Below, one piece after another: positions 1 through 7,968 of a DNA stretch of 19,418 nucleotides (position 1 is the first letter of the stretch; each line of letters begins with the position of its first letter). The stretch spans positions 191,409 to 210,826 of the forward strand of contig NW_003156741.1 in NCBI RefSeq assembly GCF_000003605.2, written 5' to 3'. Made by a program: the position numbers and the translations under genes. The notes below the pieces were generated by a model that was not told the origin of the DNA, did not search any database, and worked only from the letters and a program-made list of their open reading frames with translations. The DNA comes from Saccoglossus kowalevskii (lineage: Eukaryota; Hemichordata; Enteropneusta; Harrimaniidae).

Positions 1-86
1 AAACATTTCTATGTTCAGTCACGGGATATTCAACTCTAGTTTAATTAAACTTAATTAAAGTGCAATTCTCCATTGTATTGCATTGT

Positions 87-111
87 AATTGAGTTTAATT
101 AAACTCCAATT
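87..111. repeat. Palindrome centred on TTTAATTAAA
   Basis: GAGTTTAATTAAACTC (91-106) is a perfect 16-bp palindrome. It is flanked by AATT on the left and CAATT on the right, so the symmetry extends to about 25 bp with one extra base. A related TTTAATTAAACTTAATTAA run lies at about 39-58. In AT-rich DNA such palindromes arise easily, and no function is implied. Confidence 0.6.
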
Positions 112-157
112 AAAACGCAACCCTATATAGGAACGCGTTTTAATCGAGTTCATATCG

Positions 158-202
158 CAACTATATTAAAAGTTAATTCAACTATATTAAAAGTTAATTC
201 AA
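158..202. repeat. 21-bp tandem duplication
   Basis: Two identical 21-bp copies beginning CAACTATATT lie head to tail at 158-178 and 179-199. The first three bases of a third copy follow. Perfect identity suggests a recent replication-slippage duplication. Confidence 0.9.
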
Positions 203-230
203 TGGTGGCTCCACAATTCATGGGACACCT

Positions 231-249
231 GTATGTGTGTGTGTGTGTG
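231..249. repeat. GT dinucleotide microsatellite
   Basis: A short (GT)n run, interrupted once near its start by GTAT, is followed directly by a C-G6 stretch. It is an ordinary simple repeat. Confidence 0.9.
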
Positions 250-797
250 ACGGGGGGTTATCACTAGACGGTAACTAATCAAAGAACATTAAGAGCAATG
301 ACGCTTGTGATCCAAGTAGAACAAACTAAGCGATACACTTCTCACAGCGACTCATCTGTAATGATTCAGTAAAGACGAAATTAATTTAGCATGAATGGAG
401 ACAACCATATTTACGAGCCGTTAAATACAGACTCGGGTATTTTAATAATGCACGAGTCAATTGTGAGGAACTGCACCATTACCTTATCTGACCCATTCAG
501 ATAATGTTAATTTCCTGGGTATTCTACATCGGAGTTTTGTTTTGATTTTAAATCTAAATAATTAAAGTTATATTGCTGAGCACGTGCAATATATCATAGA
601 CGGGTTAATTTCATAAACAAAAGCCCAGAGAATGTGGAAATGAATAATAAAAAAAAGACATTTTACGATGTGTTTTATTACAATAATTACAATTTTAACA
701 AAGATAATTTTGTTTTACTCAACATATTTTTTCATTACTTGAAACTATCGAAGATTCACATGTACTTCTAAAACGAGGCGAGACCAACTGTGACGAT

Positions 798-849
798 TCT
801 TTTAGCCATAATGTATATGTATATTCTTTCAGCCATAATTTATATGTAC
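798..849. repeat. 26-bp imperfect tandem duplication
   Basis: Two copies of a unit containing AGCCATAAT..ATATGTA lie at 798-823 and 824-849, differing at a few positions. The same duplication appears as a repeated LWLKE peptide in a minus-strand open frame at 719-1003. This argues that the frame is a repeat artefact and not a gene. Confidence 0.75.
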
Positions 850-3800
850 CATATATGTAATGTGTATTGCTTCTTTGCAGCGGGCTCATTTGAAGATGTT
901 TTATGGAGTTGACACATGAATATGAAAGTCGGTTGAAAAAAACAACTAATATTACAATATTATGTGTTAACAACACGAGATGTATTAATAATATTGGCGG
1001 CATATAACAACATAAGATATCGTAACAACATCATAATTTGCTTTTTTAATGTCTCGCATATGATAATTATGTAAAACCGTACAAAACTTTTCAACTGAAA
1101 AGAATGATAATTATGTTTTTTTAATCAGCCTGAAATAACATGACTTATTTGCAACAACAATAATGTTCGAGTCCATTAGCCCATTTCCACCTTAGTCTAT
1201 GGTTTCGTATACGCTGCAAATGTAGATGATTGCAAAACATTATATTAGATGAAAGATACAAAATTGAGGCAAACATGTCGCCTGTTCTATCACCACAAAT
1301 TGACGGTGAAGAGAATAACCCAGCCTATTGACAATATAAATAGAACACGCAATATTCAGTGTATTCTCGTCAATATAAGTGCCTCGTTGCCTCGGGGGTA
1401 ACAACCATTCTTATCATCTTATGATCAGCGTCGGATTCCGTGAGAACGAATGCTAAAAGTCGTGTGTAATTTGAATAGACGTACATTCCTTCATCATGTA
1501 ATATTGACTTAAACAGAGAGCTCAGCAATAACTTGAAACTATTTCTTTTTACGCCGTGGTTCCTTTATGCACTATTGTAATATGGAATCAGATTTCGAAG
1601 TTAATTGTTCAATCTACACAACATAATAATAATTAATTGATTTCTATGATGGCATTTAGATTGGGTTATTTATCAATTGACGTCAAAATTGTGCAATAAA
1701 ACCATATTACTTTATACCACTTACGGCCACGTGAACCATTGTTCTAAGTGTTCATTTTATTACCGTAACTATAGTACATATGCAAGTTTACATTGATATT
1801 TAAATAAGGTAACTTTAGTTTTATGAATAGACATAATTAACATAAGAATACAACTGTAACTGATATGTTATTTTTCCCACCACTCACTTATAATGAACAT
1901 TGTTTTCAACTTTCCACTTTCCTCTACACAATACATTACCGTGCAAATTAGTAGTTCTCACAAGGAAGCAATATAATGTTAATATGTCAATTTTCTGAAA
2001 AGTTAATTTCCTGAAATGTTAACAACACTGTATTTCTGAAGCTCCTTTTATATATTTGATAGATTTGACAAAATAGATGTTAAAAAGGTAAATAACTCAT
2101 TGGGCATTAATAAATCAATATTTTTATGGTGTTTTATGGAGTTATTCTAAACAAAACGTGTATACATTAATCATGTGTGATAAGAAAATAAGGTGTTTGT
2201 AAGTGAAATTATTGTTATTAGCAAAAATATAAAAAAAACATTGCTGAAAACTGTGTTTAAAAGGTATATCAGGGAGATAGGACAAACATATGAGTGCATC
2301 ATTGTCGACTGTTGACGCATGTTTTTATTTCATGAATATAGAAACACTCTTAACAACATATCAGATGCTCGTCCTATTGATTAGCTCGTTATCAAGTATA
2401 TTCTTCAAGGGGTCTACAAATATAAAATTGTTGACGTATTTATATCTATTTAAGTTATTTGAACTTTCGAAGATTATCATGTGTAATTATATTTAGTTCA
2501 CTAGTACTAACGATGGAATTGTGGAATACGAATGTAGAGCGTTCACAAACAATAAAATGAACTTTGAATCTTTACGCATAGACACAAGATGTGCACATTT
2601 GACCGGGGAGAATGTGCATAATGACTGTCCAATTTACTTAGAAATAAATGTTGAAAGGAGATTTCGACTGATAGCTATTAATTTGGATATTTTTGCGGGC
2701 AATACATCACAGAATACGACATTTCCCCTCCAGTGTGCAAGTCAATTAATCACTAGCTAGATATGATATATGGTTCTCATCATTACTTTCACTTAGATAA
2801 TCAAATCATTAATTATATTCAATTTGAAATAGTAATGTCTGCTTTTGATCTGTGACCCCTTCTAATAAAAAACATTCATTACAAGAAGACACCCAGAGAA
2901 CACAGTATCCGCCACAGTTACAGAATACTTATACTCTATCAGACATATCTCTCTCAAAACCAAATCGAGTGATCCTTGTCTCCAGGGAAACTTCTTCTCA
3001 CAATTTCCTGACAATTCGTGCACAACTTTTTGAGATAAATTATGAATACCTCATACAAATCACGTCTCCATGGCAATCAGATCGAGATGTTTTTCCTAAT
3101 ATACAACGGGTTGTAATTTTTTGGCTAAAGGACAACTTCCTCTAACAATAGTTGTGAACAGACATCCATTGAGCCTCAAGTAGCTATGTAAACGATGTAT
3201 GCGTATGCTCACAGTTTCTATAACTTCATCATTTGGACGGAAAACTAAATTGGAGTAAACAGCGACTACACTGTCGGATTACATTGATTTGAATACACGA
3301 TTGTTGATACGATGAACTATGCACAAGTTGAAATCCAGTTAATGGCAGAGAAGTTGAAATAACCATAAATCCTTGTACACTCGTCATCTAGAGGAAATTA
3401 CAAATCGAAGAACACAATACAAACGACTGAAACAAATTTACAGAACTATCCACAAGAACAAAATAATTGACTTGTCCACAACGCTACATAGTCAAATCAG
3501 TAAGAAAAAGATTGCATTGTTGTCTGGTCTTTCGAATTGAGTGAGCACATTCTGCTCTACATGCCACACCCGTCATATATTATTTTGACATATACACCAC
3601 AGTCCAGAATAACGAATAACGAACAATACACTGGCACACAAAAAAACTGATAAGTACATAACGGGACGAGAAATCTGTAAGAGAAAATATATGGACCTCA
3701 TGGTAAACACGATACCTGATGAAAAATAGTGAGCACATCATGCGCCACCCCCCCATATATTTTTCTGAGTCGTAATTGAATGTTTTTTGTTTGAAAACTA

Positions 3801-4603
3801 ATGTTTACACCAGACAAATGATATTGAAAACGTTTTTGTAACAAACTTATTCGTATTTATCTGCAAGCGTATTAATCAAACAGCACAACTGTTTGAATGT
3901 TAAGGCTAGTCGCTCTCTATATAATCCTTGGATTAATCATCCTTTTAGTCATACTGGTAAAAACTGATCTTTAGATTCACATTTACGACACAGATGTAAT
4001 TAAGTATGAAGCAGAAATGTACATTCGCATTGATGTCAAGTTCAACTTTATATATCATTGGAACATAATCACTAAAAATTAAGGATTATTGATGGACAGT
4101 ACCTATATATTATCGGTATGTGAAATTAAAGGAATTTGCTTACTTGTATATTTTCACCTAATTTATGTAAAAAATGTAGTTTCATACACATAATAAATAA
4201 ATCAGCCAGTAACGAAGTACAATTTCGTGCTATTGAAATGTCGATACTTTGTTAAAAAATAAACAATTCTAGCATAAATAGATCTTAATAGTTTTAACAA
4301 CTCTTTGATTGAACATTTTGGATGATCCAGCGAGACATAATGAAGAAATCATAGTTTCATAAATGATTTCAATTATTTTATTATTGGTTTTCTTATTTAA
4401 TTCGAAACCCTACAAGTTTTCTCAATTTCACAGATTTTCACAGATCCTCTCCAAATCCTCAAACCTCTAAATATACAGGGTTTACAATATAAGACTCGAG
4501 TTTTACGGTTTTGAAAAATAGAATGCCAATGCAAACTTCAACAGCATCAGAAAACAAAGATAACAAACACAACACAGTATAAAACAGTCAATGTAAAGAC
4601 AGG
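850..4603. other. AT-rich non-coding stretch
   Basis: This interval holds short open frames at 2290-2496, 2521-2760 and 2852-3145 (plus strand). The latter two open at GTG and not ATG, and none shows a recognisable domain, so I do not call them genes. A perfect 6-bp hairpin, CTTTTC/GAAAAG, lies at 1087-1102. The 3.5-3.8 kb direct repeat is listed separately. Nothing else was recognised. Confidence 0.55.
3541..3770. repeat. Degenerate direct repeat pair about 188 bp apart
   Basis: Two related segments start with the same 10 bp, GTGAGCACAT, at 3541 and 3729. Both continue with a similar ATGC..CCAC..CC..CATATAT..TTT pattern over about 45 bp, with small indels. This could be an old local duplication or two units of a longer decayed repeat. 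Confidence 0.5.
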
Positions 4604-4604
4604 G

Positions 4605-5024
4605 CTTCTAGTTCAGCCTGAGGTTTGAGTGGTGCTGATCGGAGAGGCTCAAAGGGAAGTCTGCTTAGAGCGGCCAACACAACCGATAAGTTCCAATTGG
4701 TTGGTTCCCTCATTCGGGGTCCAGGCCTCTGATTCAACAGTAAGACAACCGGCTAGCCTCGTCCCCAGAGAATCCCAATGGTGGGTGACAAGGCTGACCT
4801 ATAGCCAACAATTGCCGAAAGGACAAGTCCATTTTGTCCAAAAGAAAAGTCAGCTGCTTGGCCAACAGAGGGATGGCATGGATCTCCCTTCCACTACACC
4901 AATCAGTGTACGAACGTAATTTCGAGGCGTAGGCTGTGTTGGTGGGATCCCTGTTCGCCCTGGCCAGGACATTTGGCAGCCCACTCAAAAAGTCTGAGTG
5001 AGTCAACTGAGAGCCTCGATGCAT
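4605..5024 (-). pseudogene. Tyrosine recombinase, N-terminal part only (DIRS-like)
   Basis: The frame contains DFLSGLPNVLARANRDPTNT followed by AYASKLRSYTDWC. This is the helical core-binding domain of tyrosine recombinases, with the typical YxxKxxxxxxWC pattern. It runs on through LLAKQLTFLLDKMDLSFRQL. After a frame change near 4800 it reaches GYRSALSPTIG and an in-frame stop at 4753-4755. Beyond that are WNLSVVLAAL (about 4670-4699) and PFEPL (about 4640-4656), the usual lead into the catalytic domain. Similarity then stops near 4625. The Arg-His-Arg-Tyr catalytic residues, which lie further C-terminal, are absent. The protein would normally insert the circular DNA intermediate; this copy cannot. 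Confidence 0.8.
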
Positions 5025-5425
5025 GTAAGTGGTACATCACTGGGCTCAAAGGCAGTGCGCCGTCCGGTTGGGACAGCAGATCTGGAAGTCCGGAAGAACT
5101 CCTGATGTTTCGACTAACATTTCCAACAGTAGTGGAAACCAGACCTTGCTTGGCCCATTGGGTGCCACCTACGTCAAAGTGCAGATGAGCTCCTGTCAAA
5201 GTTTCTCCAGTACCCGGTGAACAGCGGGAAGAGAGGAAAGGCGTACACATCCCTGTGGGTACACGGGGTCAACAAAGTGTCCCTGACCCAGGCTCCTGTA
5301 GTCGGTAGGAGTGTTGTGTTTGTTGGGAGCTTGGCGTTCCGGGTGTGGTGATTAGGTCTAACCTTGAACCATCCCATCGTTGAAACAGTCTGGAGGCTAT
5401 CCATTGGGGGTATCCGCCACTCCAC
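5025..5425 (-). pseudogene. Linker between RNase H and recombinase (DIRS-like)
   Basis: Two overlapping frames (5174-5425 and 4903-5250) together show the conserved inter-domain region of DIRS-like polyproteins. The order is EWRIPP, a degenerate stretch followed by NAKLPT, AWVRDTL, then VYAFPLFPLF (about 5210-5250). After a frame change come LPDLLSQPDGAL and LHASRLS. This segment has no known catalytic role, but its motif order is diagnostic of the family and ties the RNase H to the recombinase in a single element. At least one frameshift falls near 5220-5250. Confidence 0.75.
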
Positions 5426-5795
5426 TCTGGAGGCAGAGCCGCCAGTAGATGGCGTCTTCTTGACTGTTTCTCGTCCCTGGAAGGTCGTGTGCGGCTAGCT
5501 CCACATGTATTCCAGGTACCAAAGGAGAATTTGCTCCGCTAGAACTGACAACAATGGAGATCTGTTCCCCCCTCATTGTCGCTATAGGAGACCACTGCTG
5601 TGTTGTCCATGCGAAGCAAGACTCTGTGGTCTCGAACTATGGGTTGAAGGGGAATCAGTGATAAGCACACTTCTTTCAGTTCAAGCCAGTTGATATGGCA
5701 GCCCTGAATCTAATGCAGGGGCCATATTTTCCATTAAGCTTGTTCGTCCAATAGGTGCGCTCCCCAATATGTGAGGGAGGCATCTGTTTCCAGAG
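5426..5795 (-). pseudogene. RNase H domain remnant (DIRS-like)
   Basis: The domain opens with TLETDASLTYWGAHL (around 5750-5793), carrying the first acidic RNase H residue. It continues with HINWLELKEV, then LLRMDNTAVVSY with its conserved Asp at about 5605-5607, and then a GG(T) turn. A frameshift near 5555 moves the frame to RSPLLSVLAEQILLWYLE. The following AHDLPGTRN stretch is again in another frame. In-frame stops occur around 5725-5750 and near 5500. In intact elements this domain removes the RNA template during reverse transcription. Residue order and spacing match the RNase H of DIRS elements well, but the copy is broken at least three times. Confidence 0.8.
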
Positions 5796-6061
5796 TCATA
5801 GCCGTGGCGAGTTGGAGCCATGCAAAACTCGAAGGGGACCACCCTGCACTCGACTACTTGGCCCAGCTGGGCGAATCGAGGGAGTCGCTGCGGGTAAGTA
5901 TTGCTCAAATCTAGTGAGGCTAACCAGTAGAAACAGAACACAAAGAATAATACTGGGTCCCCTGGTTGTGCCCCGAACAGGTGCTGGTGCCAGGGGGATG
6001 GAGATTGCAGGGGAATCTTGTAACCGTGTATCGCCATCTGGAGAGTCCAAGGATCGGTCAT
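5796..6061 (-). pseudogene. Reverse transcriptase fragment (DIRS-like), inactive
   Basis: The frame starts with DPWTLQMAIHGYKIPLQSP, a conserved lead-in to DIRS reverse transcriptases. It then reaches ASLDLSNTY (about 5894-5920), which matches palm motif A with its catalytic Asp. RFAQLGQ and RVVPFEFCMAPT (about 5810-5845) follow, matching the stretch that normally reads F.VLPFGL..AP. Fingers sequence between the lead-in and motif A is largely gone. After the MAPT stretch the reading passes within a few codons into RNase H. The Y.DD motif C and the thumb are therefore deleted, so the copy cannot encode a working polymerase. Identification as DIRS-type RT is strong because the neighbouring domains agree. 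Confidence 0.8.
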
Positions 6062-6183
6062 GCTCTGCCTTCAAACCAGAATACACCGACACAATCAGTG
6101 CAACAGATGTGTGGGTTTGGCGGTTCCACATCAGGGGTGATCTCTCCTCTGTCGAGGTGAGACCCTGTGAGGCCTGTAGAAGT

Positions 6184-7010
6184 CAATAGGTTCCGACTCT
6201 GCCTCCCGCCGAACATATGCTCACCCCCTCGTCGCAAATGGGACCATCAAACCTGCTTTCCCTGCATGCTGGGTAGGCGACCCCCGAGGAAGAGGGGGCC
6301 CACCACCTGGTTCTTCTTCCTGGGGGCGCATCACCACTCTTCTCTCCCTCGGAAGAGTTGGGACGCTTGCCTCCTGGCTACTTCTGGTCAGTGGGTGCCG
6401 ACTTTGGTCGTTACTTTTTCTCAACTTGGGGTCCTTACCACTTGCCCTTGGCAGAAGCCAAACTGGCTCGCGGGTCTCACCTGTACCAACTGGTCAGTGG
6501 GATTCCGAAGCACCGAAATTGCTCCTTCCATCCTCAAAAAAAGAGGTCCAGCCTGCGTAGCTGAGGCGCCCAATGAAATCAGCCAAAATCGCAGTCTGCT
6601 GTACAGAGGCATCCCCTGCCACGAGAGCCAGATGACACTGCGAGATATCCCACGTAGCCGTGTGGTGTCAATGGCTGTGTCCAACCAATGGCTGTGTCTG
6701 CTGTTCTAAGAGGCTGGCCGCCTTTGAGACTTCAGAGTGCTGGCGACGCGAAACAATGAGTTCCAGTGGGATGGCCACAACTCAAAGGTTGAGGGTCCAC
6801 ACTCTGCTCTCAGTGCATGGATTGTTTCCGACTAAACATTCAAAATATTCCATGAACGCGACCACCCCCTTTGACGGTTCCACCGAATCAAAAAATTCGT
6901 GGTACCGGGGTCGGGGAGAAATCGAAGGATCCTATCGGGCGCGAGATTTGACTCCAGACTCTGCTGGCCCCGGTCTCAAACGATGCTCGATTGGGTAGCA
7001 CTTGGTCCAG
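6184..7010 (-). pseudogene. Possible gag-like region of the DIRS-like element
   Basis: This lies upstream of the RT piece on the coding (minus) strand, where DIRS elements carry their gag-like ORF. It has no long intact frame. One frame (6221-6424) is rich in Arg, Pro, Gly and Glu with an RPQEEEPGGGPP run, resembling the basic low-complexity tail of many retroelement gag proteins. Another (6421-6684) has no motif I recognise. The gag label rests on position and composition only; it could equally be untranslated leader or unrelated sequence carried inside the island. Confidence 0.35.
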
Positions 7011-7039
7011 CGGAAAGGATTTAGCATAAAATTGCCCTA

Positions 7040-7080
7040 TCCTAAGGACTTAGGACTCTATCCCGCGGGGACCAAGGTCC
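7040..7080. repeat. Cluster of GC-rich inverted repeats at the element's upstream edge
   Basis: TCCTAAG-GA-CTTAGGA (7040-7055) is a perfect 7-bp-arm inverted repeat. GGACC-AA-GGTCC (7069-7080) is another with 5-bp arms, and CCCGCGGG lies between them. They sit near the 5' end of the DIRS-like element. DIRS elements use inverted terminal and internal complementary repeats, so these may be end structures, but no partner copy is visible at the 4.6-kb end. Confidence 0.5.
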
Positions 7081-7284
7081 GCCTATCAACACCAGGGCTT
7101 TACCACGAGTAGAACATAAAAATCCATTGATTGTTATTGTTTGAAATGGTCATTATTGGTGTGAAAAGAGTTTATCTAGAGAGCGTTTGGCCTTGTGTTT
7201 TATAGGCTTAACCACATAGCTATCACCCTGTTTGACATACCAAAGCAAACCATAACATTAAAAAAGTCAAGGATTTTAATATAA

Positions 7285-7557
7285 ATCAAAGCAAAACATA
7301 GATTATTTGCTAAATTAAAAAGACAACCCTCTAATATCGTTCTGAGTGAGCAGTATGTAAATCACCGTAATCGGCTATCAAAATAACTGAAATACGCACA
7401 ACAATCATACTGTCAATGCTAGTAACAATAATAAAACCTGGAGCATTATCAATGAAGTTTTAAACAAATCCTCTTCTGGGAACATTGCTCTGAAAACACA
7501 ACACAGTTATTGGTGAATCCCTTCAACTCGTACTTCACGAATGTTGGTATTGCTTAG
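7285..7557 (+). pseudogene. LINE ORF2 segment before the reverse transcriptase
   Basis: The first frame reads KAKHRLFAKLKRQPSN then YVNHRNRLSK, a stop at 7384-7386, then LKYAQQSY. This is the usual basic helical stretch (K.R.LY.K..K.P....YK.YRN.L...LR.AK..YY). A +1 shift near 7420 gives NKTWSIINEVLNKSSSG, matching the conserved KKTW.IINE.L stretch. Another shift returns to the first frame for PFNSYFTNVG (about 7516-7545), the F..YF.N.G motif that normally precedes RT motif 1. A stop follows at 7555-7557. Order and spacing are right; the reading frame is not intact. Confidence 0.75.
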
Positions 7558-7570
7558 CTTCTAAAATAAA

Positions 7571-7968
7571 ATGTTCAACAAGTTTCAACAACTTGAACTG
7601 GCCCTCTGCTTAAATTACAAAAAAAAGGTTAGTCCACGCGTCCACCTTTTCCAGAAACTACGCATTCTGGACATTTATAAACTTAATATGTTCACAATCG
7701 CTATGCGCACACTCTTAAACGTTATATGCACGAGTTACCCCATACCGACAATACACGGTCAAAATTCAATGATGAATTCATTGTACCAGCTGGCAATCTC
7801 AGAATTACCCAGAATTCATTGCTGTTCTCAATAGTGCATCTGTGGAACGACCTACCATATGCTATCAAAATCCTAAAGTCACGTTCGAAGTTTGTACTTT
7901 CTCTTAATTCTCACATACTGTTCGTGATATTTATCTATTTATTGTTGATATTTATGTTTACATAATGA
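7571..7968 (+). pseudogene. LINE ORF2 C-terminal tail
   Basis: The first frame contains HLFQKLRILDIYKLN, matching the H..PLF..L.IL.I.D.Y......F pattern found after the RT domain in LINE proteins. A frameshift near 7735 leads to NTRSKFNDEFIVPAGNLRIT and then LLFSIVHLWNDLPYAIK. These match the NTR....L..P..RT......F..PVLWN.LP..I tail. The frame ends with a stop at 7963-7965. The following AT-rich sequence with a TA/T run at 8010-8030 would be 3' untranslated region or flank. It is not functional without the missing core. Confidence 0.75.

Larger units (their letters stand above)
1..797. other. AT-rich non-coding stretch
   Basis: No open frame here has a coding character I can support. Apart from the palindrome, the 21-bp duplication and the GT microsatellite listed separately, I see only AT-rich unique-looking DNA with short A and T runs near 650-720. 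No exon, RNA gene or transposon motif was recognised. Confidence 0.6.
4604..7105 (-). mobile_element. Decayed DIRS-like (tyrosine-recombinase) retrotransposon
   Basis: This is a GC-rich island in AT-rich flanks. On the minus strand it carries, in order, a reverse transcriptase fragment, an RNase H domain, a linker ending in YAFPLFPLF and LPDLLSQ motifs, and the N-terminal part of a tyrosine recombinase. That RT - RNase H - recombinase order is the hallmark of DIRS elements, which integrate with a tyrosine recombinase in place of a DDE integrase. Many frameshifts and stops break the frames. RT motif C and the recombinase catalytic residues are missing. At about 2.5 kb it is roughly half the usual length of a full DIRS element. 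Ends are judged from the composition shift and are good to perhaps 20 bp. Plus-strand open frames inside it are shadows of the minus-strand coding. Confidence 0.85.
7285..7968 (+). mobile_element. Decayed non-LTR retrotransposon (LINE), RT core deleted
   Basis: Plus-strand frames give two separate signature blocks of a LINE ORF2. The first (7285-7557) is the segment between endonuclease and reverse transcriptase. The second (7571-7965) is the conserved C-terminal tail. The reverse transcriptase palm and fingers that normally separate them by several hundred codons are missing. The blocks are broken by stops and frameshifts. The element lies about 180 bp beyond the DIRS-like element, in the opposite orientation. 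The tail block resembles Jockey/CR1/RTE-type elements of invertebrates, but I cannot assign a clade. Confidence 0.75.

Noticed and set aside
719-1003. Minus-strand 94-codon open frame
   Set aside because: Its peptide contains a duplicated LWLKE segment caused by the 26-bp tandem repeat at 798-849, and the rest has no motif.
2978-3077. Two X-box-like (RFX-type) sites, GTCTCCAGGGAAAC at 2978 and GTCTCCATGGCAAT at 3064, with a third similar word at 13425
   Set aside because: Each departs from the consensus, no gene start is near, and such degenerate 14-mers are expected in 19 kb.
2521-3145. Open frames at 2521-2760 and 2852-3145 as genes
   Set aside because: Both begin at GTG, which is not a normal start in an animal nuclear gene. 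They show no domain and have lengths expected by chance.
4629-6998. Plus-strand open frames within the GC-rich island (for example 4629-4919, 5755-6189, 6167-6709, 6660-6998)
   Set aside because: They lie opposite minus-strand frames that carry recognisable DIRS motifs, have no motif of their own, and owe their length to the high G+C content.
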